Shown: positions 37,125 through 46,259, counted from the first letter of the stretch. The stretch: DNA of 64,000 nt from Anaerolineae bacterium (GCA_022821805.1 JAJECX010000003.1:496001-560000); one strand, 5' to 3'. The notes: a model not told the origin generated them from the letters alone. Numbers and translations: made by a program.

Positions 37125-38336
37125 ATGGTAGACCACACAAAACTGCGAGACTTGCGGCATCGCGTAGAAGAGCAGCGTGATGATATCATCCACTTTCTGC
37201 GCGAGATCTGCGCCATTCCCAGTATGGAAAACGCAATCCGGCCCTGCGGCGAACGCATCGCCGAGGAGATGGATCGGCTCGGCTACGATGACATATTCTG
37301 GGACAAGATGGGCAATATCGTCGGCAGGATCGGCAATGGCGACAGCATTCTCTTATACGACAGCCATATCGATACCGTCGGCATCGGCGATCCCGATGAA
37401 TGGGAATGGGATCCATTCACTGGCAAAATCGAAAACGGCATCTTGTATGCGCGCGGCGCCTGCGATGAAAAAGGCAGTACGCCGGGCATGATCTACGGCT
37501 TGGCGCTGGCGCGCGACTTGGGTTTGCTCGACGGATACACCGCCTATTACTTCGGCAACATGGAAGAGTGGAATGACGGGCAGGCGCCCCATGCCTTTGT
37601 GCAGACCGAGGGCGTCAAACCAGATTTTGTCGTCATCGGCGAACCCACCAATATGCAGATTTATCGCGGTCACAAGGGGCGGGTGGAATTCAAAATCGTC
37701 GCCAAGGGCAAGAGCGCCCATGCCGCCAGCAATTACTTGGGCGACAACGCGATTTACAAGCTGCTGCCGATTATTGAGCGCATCAGCCATATCGAACCGG
37801 AACTCGGCAACCACGAATTCTTGGGTCGCGGACGGATCACCGTCACCGATATGGATGTCAAGACGCCCAGCATCAACGCCGTGCCCGATGAGGCGACGAT
37901 ATATGTCGACCGGCGCATCACCTTCGGCGAAGAACCGGCGGATGAATTGCAGCGCTTGCGGGCGATTATCGGCGAGCGCGACGATATACATGCCGAGATC
38001 TTGGTCTATGACGAGCCGAGCTATACCGGTTTCGTCTTCCCGCTGGATAAGGTGTATCCGGCCTGGGCTTACGACGAGGGCGAACCAATCGTGCAAGCCG
38101 GCTTGTCGGCCGCCGAGGTGCTCTACGGTCATGCCGATTCGGGCAAATGGGACTTCTCAACCAACGGCATCTATTGGGCCGGCAAGGCGGGCATCCCCAG
38201 CATCGGCTTCGCCCCGGGCAACGAGATCCACGCGCATACCGTCTTGGATCAAGTGCCGCTGGAAGATGTCGTCCGTTCGACCGAATGGTACGCGCTTTTC
38301 CCGGCGATCCTGGAGCAGACCTTGAATGGCGCCTAA
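37125..38336 (+). CDS. ygeY: M20-family hydrolase, YgeY type
   Basis: A 403-residue dinuclear zinc amidohydrolase. The metal-binding pattern is LYDSHIDTVGIG (H81, D83), ARGACDEKGS (D114 bridging), and EEWNDG near 147 with the catalytic glutamate pair. A dimerisation domain holds KGKSAHAASNYLGDN. The segment IGDPDEWEWDPF is typical of the YgeY group, listed as selenium-metabolism-linked hydrolases because they co-occur with selenium-dependent molybdenum hydroxylases. In enterobacterial purine degradation it sits beside ygeW, as here. Substrate is not settled; an acyl- or carbamoyl-amino acid derived from the purine ring is plausible. Confidence 0.88.
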   Translation: MVDHTKLRDLRHRVEEQRDDIIHFLREICAIPSMENAIRPCGERIAEEMDRLGYDDIFWDKMGNIVGRIGNGDSILLYDSHIDTVGIGDPDEWEWDPFTGKIENGILYARGACDEKGSTPGMIYGLALARDLGLLDGYTAYYFGNMEEWNDGQAPHAFVQTEGVKPDFVVIGEPTNMQIYRGHKGRVEFKIVAKGKSAHAASNYLGDNAIYKLLPIIERISHIEPELGNHEFLGRGRITVTDMDVKTPSINAVPDEATIYVDRRITFGEEPADELQRLRAIIGERDDIHAEILVYDEPSYTGFVFPLDKVYPAWAYDEGEPIVQAGLSAAEVLYGHADSGKWDFSTNGIYWAGKAGIPSIGFAPGNEIHAHTVLDQVPLEDVVRSTEWYALFPAILEQTLNGA

Positions 38337-38351
38337 GTTTATACAAAACCT

Positions 38352-38382
38352 TGTAGGCGCGCGCCACAGGCTCGCCCACAAG
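38352..38382. repeat. GC-rich intergenic palindrome, copy C
   Basis: CTTGTAGGCG at the left pairs imperfectly with CGCCCACAAG at the right through a GGCTCGCC core, forming a hairpin between ygeY and ygeW. It belongs to the same repeat family as copies A, B and D. Confidence 0.5.
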
Positions 38383-38422
38383 ACTAAGCGAGATTGAATT
38401 TGTAACCTGACAGGAGCAATCA

Positions 38423-39403
38423 ATGCAAACGGACTTGCGCGGTCGTGACCTTATTAGCACCCAGGATTGGTCGAAAGAAGAGATTGAGACGCTGCTCGAT
38501 GTCGCTTGGGACCTGAAACGCAAGCGGGCGCTGGGCGAGCCGCAGGCCTTGCTTCGCGACAAGGTCTTGGCGCTGCTCTTCTTCTTCACCAGCACCCGCA
38601 CCCGAATCAGCTTTGAAGCGGGCATGGCGCAATTGGGCGGGCATGCCCAGTTCATCGACAGCACGACCACCCAGATCAGCCACGGCGACACCGCCAAGGA
38701 AATCGGCGAAATTGTCGGCCGCTATACCGATGGCATCGCCATTCGCCAGTGCGATTGGGGCATCGGCAACGCCTATATCAATGCGGTGGCGGACGCGAGC
38801 CGCGTCCCCGTATTGAATATGCAATGTGAAGTGTATCACCCCTTTCAAATCCTGGCTGATCTGATGACCATCCAGGAAAAGTTCGGTCGCGATCTGCGCG
38901 GTAAAAGCATCAACATCAGCTGGGCTTACGCCTCCAGTTACCAGAAGCCGATTTCCGTGCCGCAAAGCCTCGTCCTGCTGATGTCGCGCTTCGGCATGAA
39001 CGTCCGTCTGACGCGGCCGCCCGAATACAAGCTGATGCCCGATATCGTGGAACAGGCGAAAGAGAACACCCGAATTCACGGCGGCTCCTTTGAGATCATG
39101 GACGACTTTGATGCCGGTTTCGCTGGCGCCGATATCTTGTATCCCAAGAGTTGGGGCAGCTGGCTGACCACCGAAGACGATGAGGAATCGGCGGAGATCG
39201 GCGCCAAGTACAGCGACTGGATAACCGATGACCGGCGTATGGCGCTGGCAAGCAACAATGCGATCTATATGCACTGTTTGCCGGCCGATCGCAATATTGA
39301 AGTGACCGACAGCGTGATTGATGGCCCCCAAAGCGTCGTCTATGACGAGGCGGAAAACCGCCTCCATGTGCAGAAGGCGACCATGGCTTTAACCATGCGT
39401 TAG
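38423..39403 (+). CDS. ygeW: Knotted carbamoyltransferase, YgeW type
   Basis: A 326-residue member of the aspartate/ornithine carbamoyltransferase fold. The carbamoyl-phosphate loop reads FTSTRTRISFE (S57-T-R-T-R61), the second-half motif HPFQILADLMT is near 140, and the C-terminal CLPADRNIEVTDSVIDGP near 282 is the hallmark of the YgeW group (CLPADR) rather than CLPA in OTC or ATC. The order ygeY-ygeW-carbamate kinase matches purine catabolic loci in which a carbamoylated intermediate is cleaved to carbamoyl phosphate and ATP is recovered. A good ribosome site (CAGGAG) precedes the ATG at 38423. Confidence 0.9.
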   Translation: MQTDLRGRDLISTQDWSKEEIETLLDVAWDLKRKRALGEPQALLRDKVLALLFFFTSTRTRISFEAGMAQLGGHAQFIDSTTTQISHGDTAKEIGEIVGRYTDGIAIRQCDWGIGNAYINAVADASRVPVLNMQCEVYHPFQILADLMTIQEKFGRDLRGKSINISWAYASSYQKPISVPQSLVLLMSRFGMNVRLTRPPEYKLMPDIVEQAKENTRIHGGSFEIMDDFDAGFAGADILYPKSWGSWLTTEDDEESAEIGAKYSDWITDDRRMALASNNAIYMHCLPADRNIEVTDSVIDGPQSVVYDEAENRLHVQKATMALTMR

Positions 39404-39465
39404 TCGGAGCGGGCGCAAGCCTTGCTGGCGGCGACGGGTACTGGACTGAGTGAGAGCGTCGGACG

Positions 39466-40425
39466 ATGATTGATAAGCTGGTGGTGGTGGCGATCGGCGG
39501 AAACTCGCTGATTCCCGACCCGCGCAATCCGCATATATCGGAGCAGTGGGAGGCGGTTCGCGAAACCTGTCGTCATATCGCCGACATGGTCGCTGATGGC
39601 TGGCAGGTGGTCATGACCCACGGCAATGGTCCGCAGGTCGGCTACATCATGCAGCGCTCCGAGATCGCCATGCGCGAGGCCGGCATTCACGAAGTGCCGC
39701 TCGATCTGGTGGTGGCGGATACCCAGGGCAGCATTGGTTATATGCTGCAGCAGGCGCTTGATAATTCGCTGCGGCGCGTCGGCATGAATCACACCGTGGC
39801 CACCATCATCACGCAAATGCGCGTTGATCCTGCAGATCCGGCTTTCGACCATCCCGACAAGCCGGTTGGCGGCTTTATGACGCGGGCGCAAGCGGATAGA
39901 GCCGAGGCGGAAGGCTGGCATGTGGCTGAAGATGCCGGGCGCGGCTGGCGGCGGGTTGTCGCCTCGCCAAAGCCGCTGGTGGTGAATGAGATCAATGCGA
40001 TCCAGGCGCTGGTCCTGGCCGGCTATATCGTGATCGTTTGCGGCGGCGGCGGCGTGCCGGTGGTGCGGAACGAGGTCGGCAGCCTGCGGGGAATCGACGC
40101 CGTGATCGACAAAGACCGCGCGAGCAGTTTGCTGGCGCAGACCCTGCGCGCCGACCTATTGCTGATATCGACTGGTGTGGAGAAAGTCTGCCTCGATTTC
40201 AATACGCCGCGCGAGCGAAAGCTGGATGAGATCACCCTGGAAGAAGCGCATCGCTATCTTGACGAAGGCCACTTCGCCCGCGGCAGCATGTATCCCAAGA
40301 TCGATGCGGCGGTAGATTTTGTGCACAATGGCGGACCGCGCGCCATCATCACCAGTCCGGCCAATATCACCCGCGCGCTTCACAACGAAACTGGCACGCG
40401 AATCGTTCCAGGCGGTTCGGGTTGA
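39466..40425 (+). CDS. arcC: Carbamate kinase
   Basis: A 319-residue amino-acid-kinase-fold enzyme that makes ATP from carbamoyl phosphate and ADP. It contains VVAIGGNSLIPD near 5-15, MTHGNGPQVG near 46-55, the RRVVASPKP block near 165, the GGGGVPV loop near 195 and GSMYPKIDAAVDFV near 275. It lies 62 bases after ygeW, so the pair can form the energy-conserving end of purine breakdown, as YgeW and YqeA do in enterobacteria. Length and motifs are normal for the family. Confidence 0.95.
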   Translation: MIDKLVVVAIGGNSLIPDPRNPHISEQWEAVRETCRHIADMVADGWQVVMTHGNGPQVGYIMQRSEIAMREAGIHEVPLDLVVADTQGSIGYMLQQALDNSLRRVGMNHTVATIITQMRVDPADPAFDHPDKPVGGFMTRAQADRAEAEGWHVAEDAGRGWRRVVASPKPLVVNEINAIQALVLAGYIVIVCGGGGVPVVRNEVGSLRGIDAVIDKDRASSLLAQTLRADLLLISTGVEKVCLDFNTPRERKLDEITLEEAHRYLDEGHFARGSMYPKIDAAVDFVHNGGPRAIITSPANITRALHNETGTRIVPGGSG

Positions 40426-40483
40426 GCGTGTAATCGGCGCCTACAGCCATTGTGAACTGGCCAATCGCGAAGACAAAAAGTCT

Positions 40484-41740
40484 ATGGCTGATGTAAAGGA
40501 ATTGCGCTGCGTCATCGGTGACTGTCGCTTTGCTGTCGATGAAGTCAGCTATACCTGCCCCGTGCATGGCGAAGTGGCAACGCTCGACATCCTATATGAT
40601 TACCCCGCGTTGCGCGCTAAGCTCGACCGCGATGCCATCAGCGCTTCAGGCTTGTCCAACTCTTGGCGCTATCGGGCGCTGATGCCGCTTTCGCCCGAGA
40701 GCAAAGTGCCCCCATTGGCTGTTGGCTGGACGCCGCTATACGAAACGCCGCGGATCGCCAAGAATTTGGGGCTGCGGCGCGTCTGGGTCAAAGACGATGG
40801 CGCCAACCCCACCGGCTCGCTGAAGGATCGCGCCAGCGCGCTGGTCTTGGCGCGCGCGCTGGAAAAAGGCTTCAAAACGGTCAGCGCCGCCAGCACCGGC
40901 AATGCGGCCGCCGCCTTGGCCGGCTTGGGCGCCTCGCTGCCCGAGGTCGAAATCGTCATCTTTGTGCCGGCGAGCGCGCCGCCGGCCAAAATCGCGCAAT
41001 TGCTGGTATACGGCGCCGAGGTCTTGCTGGTCGAGGGCAGCTACGATGATGCTTTTGACCTCTGCCTGCAGACCTGCGCCGCCCAGGGCTGGTATTCGCG
41101 CAATACCGGCGTCAATCCCTTCACCACCGAGGGCAAGAAGACGGTCGCATTGGAAATCGCCGAGCAGCTAAACTGGCTGGCGCCGGATGTGGTCGCCGTA
41201 AGCGTCGGCGATGGCAGCATCATCAGTGGCGTCCATAAAGGTTTTCGCGACCTGCTCGCGCTCGGCTGGATCGATCGGATGCCGCGCCTGCTCGGTGTTC
41301 AGGCCGCGGGCAGCGCCGTTTTGGCCAAAGCCTGCGAGCGTGGTATCGCGGCGCCGGATATCGGTCGTCAACGTGTATCAACAATCGCCGATAGCATCGC
41401 ATCTGAATTGCCGCGCGACCGCGCCAAGGCTTTGCGGGCGGTTCGCGACACTGGCGGGCGCTTTGTCACCGTCGCCGACGCCGCGATTCAGGCGGCCATT
41501 CCCGAGTTCGCCCAGTTGAGCGGCGTCTTCGCCGAACCGGCGGCGGCCGCCGCCTACGCTGGCGTCAAGCAGGCGGCCAAGGCCGGCATCATACATGGCG
41601 ACGAGAGCGTCTGCATCGTGAGCACCGGCAACGGCTTGAAAGATGTCGCGCGCGCCAGCGATTCGGTAAGGGGCGGGATTCGAGTGGCGCCAAATCGCGC
41701 CGCCGTCGAGTCGGCGCTGCGCAGCGCGGGGCGGCTATGA
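40484..41740 (+). CDS. PLP-dependent threonine synthase-like protein
   Basis: A 418-residue fold-type II PLP enzyme. An N-terminal zinc-ribbon-like segment (C-x4-C, then YTCPVHG) is followed by the PLP lysine in NPTGSLKDRAS (K114), the phosphate loop STGNAAAALAG near 145 and the C-terminal VSTGNGLKDV near 375. Overall it is a threonine synthase (ThrC) homologue. Its position between carbamate kinase and a glycosyltransferase, within the purine run, rather than beside thrA or thrB, raises the possibility that it acts on a diamino acid such as 2,3-diaminopropionate. Genuine threonine synthesis cannot be excluded. The ATG at 40484 gives the normal ThrC N-terminus. Confidence 0.85.
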   Translation: MADVKELRCVIGDCRFAVDEVSYTCPVHGEVATLDILYDYPALRAKLDRDAISASGLSNSWRYRALMPLSPESKVPPLAVGWTPLYETPRIAKNLGLRRVWVKDDGANPTGSLKDRASALVLARALEKGFKTVSAASTGNAAAALAGLGASLPEVEIVIFVPASAPPAKIAQLLVYGAEVLLVEGSYDDAFDLCLQTCAAQGWYSRNTGVNPFTTEGKKTVALEIAEQLNWLAPDVVAVSVGDGSIISGVHKGFRDLLALGWIDRMPRLLGVQAAGSAVLAKACERGIAAPDIGRQRVSTIADSIASELPRDRAKALRAVRDTGGRFVTVADAAIQAAIPEFAQLSGVFAEPAAAAAYAGVKQAAKAGIIHGDESVCIVSTGNGLKDVARASDSVRGGIRVAPNRAAVESALRSAGRL

Positions 41741-42786
41741 GCGAGCGACCGACATATTCGATCATCGCGCCCGTCTACAACGAGGTCGGCAATCTGCCGC
41801 GCTTCTACCGCGAAGTTGTCGCCGCGCTCGATTCGGTGGGTGATAGCTGGGAATTGCTGATCGTCAACGATGGCAGCTCCGATGGTTCATACGAGCTTAT
41901 GACCGACCTGGCGCATAAGGACAATCGCGTGCGCGTCATCAGTTTCGCGCGCAATTTCGGTCACCAAATCGCGGTGACCGCCGGCGTCGATTACGCCTGC
42001 GGCCGGGCGATCGTGCTGATCGATGCCGACCTGCAGGACCCGCCAGCGGTCATTCCGCGCCTGATCGCCAAATGGAAAGAAGGCTACGATGTCGTCTACG
42101 CGGTGCGAGCGGCGCGGCGCGGCGAGAGCCTTTTGAAGCGGATCAGCGCCAAGCTTTTTTATCGGTTGATCCATCGCATTACCGATATCAATATACCGGT
42201 CGATACCGGTGATTTCCGCTTGATGGACGAGCGGGTGGCGCGTGTGCTGCGGCAGATGCGCGAACATCATCGCTTCATTCGCGGCATGACCAGCTGGGTC
42301 GGTTTCAAGCAGACCGGCGTGAACTACGTGCGCGAACAAAGAACCTGGGGCGAGACCAAGTATCCCCTACGCAAGATGATCGCATTCGCCCTCGACGCGG
42401 TCACCAGTTTTTCCTTTTTCCCTTTGCAGATTATGATCTATACAAGCTTGACGCTGGCGGCGCTTTCGCTCTTGGTTGGTCTGGTGATTTCCGCTTTGCG
42501 CCTTGCCCTGGGCGAAGAGTTTTTCGGCGGCCAAGCGACCACCATCGTCTTGCTGCTTCTATTGAGTTCGTTTCAACTCTTCTTCCTTTTCATCATCGGC
42601 CAATATGTCGCGCGAAGCTACGATGAAGCGCGCGACCGTCCGCTCTATGTGGTCGCCTCGACGATCGGCTTGCCGGCGGCGCAGGCGGCGAACCGGCGGA
42701 TCGCAGTTGATGCCAAGCCAAAGTCGGAAGCGAACTGGCAAACGACCGATTCGGATTCGGAGGACGCGCGCCATGCCGGAACCTGA
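41737..42786 (+). CDS. Family 2 glycosyltransferase, GtrB/dolichol-phosphate-type
   Basis: A 349-residue membrane glycosyltransferase. The GT2 domain has SIIAPVYNEVGNLPRF at the N-terminus, the DGSSDGS motif near 47, the metal-binding LIDADLQDPP near 92-101 and DTGDFRLMD near 151. Two C-terminal transmembrane helices (about 230-255 and 265-292) resemble GtrB/DPM synthases that transfer glucose or mannose to a polyprenyl phosphate. The start codon overlaps the threonine synthase-like stop (ATGA). Cell-envelope function is unrelated to the surrounding purine genes, so it seems to be an inserted neighbour. The last 30 residues are hydrophilic and overlap the next gene. Confidence 0.88.
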   Translation: MSERPTYSIIAPVYNEVGNLPRFYREVVAALDSVGDSWELLIVNDGSSDGSYELMTDLAHKDNRVRVISFARNFGHQIAVTAGVDYACGRAIVLIDADLQDPPAVIPRLIAKWKEGYDVVYAVRAARRGESLLKRISAKLFYRLIHRITDINIPVDTGDFRLMDERVARVLRQMREHHRFIRGMTSWVGFKQTGVNYVREQRTWGETKYPLRKMIAFALDAVTSFSFFPLQIMIYTSLTLAALSLLVGLVISALRLALGEEFFGGQATTIVLLLLLSSFQLFFLFIIGQYVARSYDEARDRPLYVVASTIGLPAAQAANRRIAVDAKPKSEANWQTTDSDSEDARHAGT

Positions 42787-43024
42787 GAGTAGCCAGTTGG
42801 CATTGGTACAGCGCTACCAAAAGCTGGTTGAAGCCTACGAAGCGTTGGACAGCCAGATTGATGAACTGGTGTCGGAAAGCCGCGGCCGCGCGGCGCAGAT
42901 GTCGGACGCCGACCTAAATCACTATCGTGAACTGGCGCGCAAGCGATCCGAATTGTTAAATGACATGCGCCTGCTGGAACAGCAACTAAATCTGACGGGC
43001 GGCGATGCGCCTAACGCCAACTAA
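42773..43024 (+). CDS. Small coiled-coil protein, unknown
   Basis: An 83-residue acidic, almost fully helical protein (LALVQRYQKLVEAYEALDSQ, then RELARKRSELLNDMRLLEQQ) with heptad spacing. It has no signal or transmembrane segment. It overlaps the glycosyltransferase end by 14 bases in another frame, indicating translational coupling. I do not recognise a family. It may be an oligomerisation partner for a neighbour. The upstream open frame is arginine-rich shadow sequence of the glycosyltransferase and was not included. Confidence 0.65.
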   Translation: MPEPESSQLALVQRYQKLVEAYEALDSQIDELVSESRGRAAQMSDADLNHYRELARKRSELLNDMRLLEQQLNLTGGDAPNAN

Positions 43025-43034
43025 GGAGCGCGCG

Positions 43035-44408
43035 ATGATTACCGGTCCCACATTCGAAGAAATGCTGCATCCGCAGACGATAAACCCGGCGATTCGAGCC
43101 GATGCGGTCGTGGCGCTCGACGCCGATCCGCTGAATCCGCTGAATCTGTACAATATCACCTGGCGCGATCCGGCCAATCGGGTCTGCCACATCGTGCTGC
43201 CGCCTGAATTGACCGGCGTTGACGCCCAGATCGTGGTGATCTATGGCAAGCGCTTCCCCTCGGGCAGCCACAAAGTGGGGGCGGCTTATTCCGTCTTGCT
43301 GGAAGAGCAGTTGCTGGGCGAAGTCGATCCTGATCAGCATACGCTGGTATGGCCCTCGACCGGCAATTACGGCATCGGCGGCGCCTTCATCGGCTGCCGC
43401 ATGGAATACGATAGCATCGTCGTATTGCCCGAAGAGATGAGCCAGGAGCGCTTTGATCGCATCTCCAGCTATGGCGCCCGCATCATCCGCACCGCTGGCA
43501 GCGAGAGCAACGTCAAAGAGATTTATGATGAAGTCAAGCGGCTGCGCGGCCGCGATCCCAAGATCCGCGTCTTGAATCAATTCGAGGTGATGGGCAATTA
43601 CCGCTTTCATTACCACGTAACCGGCAATACCCTGGTCGAATTGGCGGCCGAGCTGCAAGCGGCCGGCATCGGCGATGGCAAGGTCGCCGCCTACGTTTCG
43701 GCTATGGGCAGCGCCGGCACGATTGCGGCCGGCGATCGGCTGAAACAGGTTTGGCCCGAGCACAAGATCGTCGGGCTTGAGCCGATCCAGTGCCCGACCC
43801 TGTACAATAACGGCTATGGCGCGCATGAGATTCAAGGCATCGGCGACAAACACGTGACCTGGATTCACAACGTTTTTAATATGGACGCGCTGATGGCGAT
43901 TGACGATATGGACGCGCTGAACGGTTTGCGCCTGCTCTGGGAAGAAGAGGGCCGGCGGGCGCTCGCCCGGCGCTACGGCTTAGCCGAGGACATGGTGGCT
44001 GAGCTGGCCGAGACCCTGGGCATCAGCGGCATCTGCAATATCATCGGCGCAATCAAGACGGCCAAATTCTACAATTTCCGCGAGAAAGACATTGTGGCGA
44101 CGGTGGCGACTGACGCGATGGAGCGTTATGGTTCGGTGATGGCTAATTTGCGCGATGCTCATGGTCCGCTGGATGAAGCGCGGTCCGCGAGCATTGTCGA
44201 TGGCGTATTTCATCGAGCGGGCGCCGATTGGATCTTGGAAGGGGGGCGCGAGGCGCGCGAGCGCTGGCATAATCTGAAGTATTACACCTGGGTCGAGCAG
44301 CAAGGCAAGTCGGTGGCTGAATTGGACGCCCAGCGCGACCCGGACTGGTGGCTGGCGCATCAAGAACGCATCGCCGAGATCGACCGGCGCTTGTTGGCGC
44401 AACGCTAG
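43035..44408 (+). CDS. PLP-dependent fold-type II enzyme (cysteine synthase/tryptophan synthase beta-like)
   Basis: A 457-residue enzyme with a PLP-lysine motif FPSGSHKVGAAYSVLLEE near 80, the phosphate-binding STGNYGIGGAFIG near 107 and the later SAMGSAGTIAAGDR near 227. The family is annotated generically as PLP-dependent beta-subunit-like. AAGGAG seven bases before the ATG marks the start. It occupies the position that ygeX (diaminopropionate ammonia-lyase) takes in enterobacterial purine clusters, but lacks the YgeX sequence pattern. A beta-eliminating lyase activity on a purine-derived amino acid is a reasonable but unproven guess. Confidence 0.8.
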   Translation: MITGPTFEEMLHPQTINPAIRADAVVALDADPLNPLNLYNITWRDPANRVCHIVLPPELTGVDAQIVVIYGKRFPSGSHKVGAAYSVLLEEQLLGEVDPDQHTLVWPSTGNYGIGGAFIGCRMEYDSIVVLPEEMSQERFDRISSYGARIIRTAGSESNVKEIYDEVKRLRGRDPKIRVLNQFEVMGNYRFHYHVTGNTLVELAAELQAAGIGDGKVAAYVSAMGSAGTIAAGDRLKQVWPEHKIVGLEPIQCPTLYNNGYGAHEIQGIGDKHVTWIHNVFNMDALMAIDDMDALNGLRLLWEEEGRRALARRYGLAEDMVAELAETLGISGICNIIGAIKTAKFYNFREKDIVATVATDAMERYGSVMANLRDAHGPLDEARSASIVDGVFHRAGADWILEGGREARERWHNLKYYTWVEQQGKSVAELDAQRDPDWWLAHQERIAEIDRRLLAQR

Positions 44409-44433
44409 GAACGTGAAATGATCGGGACTGGAA

Positions 44434-44877
44434 ATGTACGCTGATGATCGGGTGCTGGTTGGAGTTGTAAACCGCGCCAAGGATTTAGAAATCGCCCGGC
44501 GTCAGCTCTGGTACCGCATTCCCGAAAGCCAATTGCCGCGCGGCTTGAACGCCGAGTACATCGCCTTCTTCTTAAGCGGCAGCGCTTTTCGGGAGTACAG
44601 CGGCAGCATCGCCTTCTTCGCGCGAATCACCGGTCTTGAACTGGCGCGGCGTCGCGACCTGCTGCCCGCGGAAACGCGCCGCGCCGACGATCTATATTAC
44701 AAAATTCAATTTCGCCAATTGCTGCCCAAGGACCCGCCGATCCAAAACCTGCCGGCGCGCTCCATCAGCTTCGTTCGCACCACCTGGGACCGCTTCATCG
44801 GCGCCGAATTCATCAGCGATCTGTACAATTCATCCGATTTCTATGTCGACCGGGTTTATCACGCTCTGCGCGGTTGA
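44434..44877 (+). CDS. Conserved hypothetical protein
   Basis: A 147-residue soluble protein without signal peptide. Features include a repeated aromatic pattern (RRQLWYRIPESQLP near 25-38, YIAFFLSGSAFREY near 44, YYKIQFRQLLPKDPP near 88-102) and a C-terminal FVRTTWDRFIGAEFISDLYN block. Proteins with this LWYRIP...YYKI...TT..RF..A..I.DL layout are scattered in Chloroflexota and cyanobacteria as uncharacterised conserved proteins, as far as I recall. Function is unknown. It lies between the PLP enzyme and ssnA on the same strand. Confidence 0.65.
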   Translation: MYADDRVLVGVVNRAKDLEIARRQLWYRIPESQLPRGLNAEYIAFFLSGSAFREYSGSIAFFARITGLELARRRDLLPAETRRADDLYYKIQFRQLLPKDPPIQNLPARSISFVRTTWDRFIGAEFISDLYNSSDFYVDRVYHALRG

Positions 44878-44909
44878 ACGCGGCGGCGGAGGAGCGAAAG
44901 ACTGATTCT

Positions 44910-46259
44910 ATGTTGATCATCAACGCGAACCTGATCACGCTGGGCGCCGAGCCCCGGGTCCTTTGGGATCAGGCGCTTTATATTGCGGGCGATCGCATCG
45001 CCGCCATTGGCGATCGCGATGAGCTGGCGGCGCGCCATCCGGCGGCCGAGATTCTGGATGCCCGCGGGCAATTTGTCATGCCGGGCGGGATCTGCGCCCA
45101 TACCCACTTTTACGGCGCCTACGCCCGCGGTATGGCGATACCGGGTCCGGCGCCGCGCGATTTCCCTCAGATCCTCGAACGGCTCTGGTGGCCCCTGGAT
45201 AAAGCGCTGGACAAAAACAGCGTGCGCGCCAGCGCGCTGGTTTGCCTGGTGGATGCCATCAAGCACGGAACCACCAGTTTGATTGATCATCATGCCAGCC
45301 CCAACTGCATCGTGGGCAGCCTCGACCTCATCGGCGATGCGGTCGACGCGGCCGGCTTGCGCGCCGTTCTTTGCTATGAAGTGACCGATCGCGATGGGGT
45401 GGACAAGATGCGAGCGGGCATCGACGAAAATCTGCGCTTTATGGCGGCTGCGTCCAATCATCCGCGTCTAAAGGGAACCTTCGGTCTGCACGCCAGCTTG
45501 ACGCTGAATGACGAGAGCCTGCGCGCCTGCGCCGATTCCATACCGGATGACGCCGGCTTTCATATCCACGTTGCCGAGCATGAAGCCGACCAAGGGGACA
45601 GCCTAGTCAAGAGCGGATTGAACGTCGTCGAGCGCCTGGATCGATTTGGCATCATGAATGAGCGTACAATCGCCGCCCACTGCGTGCATATCGAAGCGCA
45701 TGAACAGGACATTTTGCAGGATCGCGGCGTCTGGGTCAGTCATCAGCCGCGCTCCAATATGAACAATGGGGTGGGCGCCGCCGACATCGATGGACTGCTG
45801 GAAGCCGGCGTCAAGCTCTGCCTGGGCAACGATGGCTTCAGCAACAATATGTGGGCCGAATGGAAAGCGGCTTACCTGCTGCACAAGGTAGTCAATCGCG
45901 ATCCGCGTCGCGCCGACGGCATGAATATCGCCCGCATGGCTTGGGACAACAACGCGCGCCTAATGGAGAGCTTTTTCCCGGACGCCAGAATCGGCGAGAT
46001 CAGCGCAGGCGCGCTCGCTGACCTGATTTTTGTCGACTATCAGCCATTTACCCCGCTAACAGCCGGCAATTTGCCCTGGCATTTGCTCTTCGGTTTTGAA
46101 GCCTCGATGGTCACAACGACAATTTGCGCCGGCAAGATCTTAATGCGCGATCGCCAGATTCTCACGCTCGACGAAAAGGAAATCGCCGCCGAAGCCCTCG
46201 AACTGGCGCCAAGGGTTTGGGAAAAGTATACGCGAAACGCCGAACTTGCTTTACAATGA
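44910..46259 (+). CDS. ssnA: Amidohydrolase SsnA-like
   Basis: A 449-residue amidohydrolase of the SsnA group. The metal motif PGGICAHTHFYGAYARGM (H64, H66) is followed by HIHVAEHEADQGDS near 215 with catalytic H and E, AAHCVHIEAHE near 250 and LGNDGFSNNMWAE near 305 with the metal aspartate. The HTHFYGA...M and GF/SNNM blocks are characteristic of SsnA, which co-occurs with ygeW, ygeY and XDH in anaerobic purine degradation; a ring-opening or deamination step is assumed. ATG at 44910 gives the family N-terminus. It precedes the F420 block by 36 bases. Confidence 0.88.
   Translation: MLIINANLITLGAEPRVLWDQALYIAGDRIAAIGDRDELAARHPAAEILDARGQFVMPGGICAHTHFYGAYARGMAIPGPAPRDFPQILERLWWPLDKALDKNSVRASALVCLVDAIKHGTTSLIDHHASPNCIVGSLDLIGDAVDAAGLRAVLCYEVTDRDGVDKMRAGIDENLRFMAAASNHPRLKGTFGLHASLTLNDESLRACADSIPDDAGFHIHVAEHEADQGDSLVKSGLNVVERLDRFGIMNERTIAAHCVHIEAHEQDILQDRGVWVSHQPRSNMNNGVGAADIDGLLEAGVKLCLGNDGFSNNMWAEWKAAYLLHKVVNRDPRRADGMNIARMAWDNNARLMESFFPDARIGEISAGALADLIFVDYQPFTPLTAGNLPWHLLFGFEASMVTTTICAGKILMRDRQILTLDEKEIAAEALELAPRVWEKYTRNAELALQ

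Noticed and set aside
38423..39403. Ornithine carbamoyltransferase for arginine synthesis
   Set aside because: The CLPADR ending and the ygeY and carbamate kinase neighbours point to the YgeW group; no arg genes other than argS are nearby.
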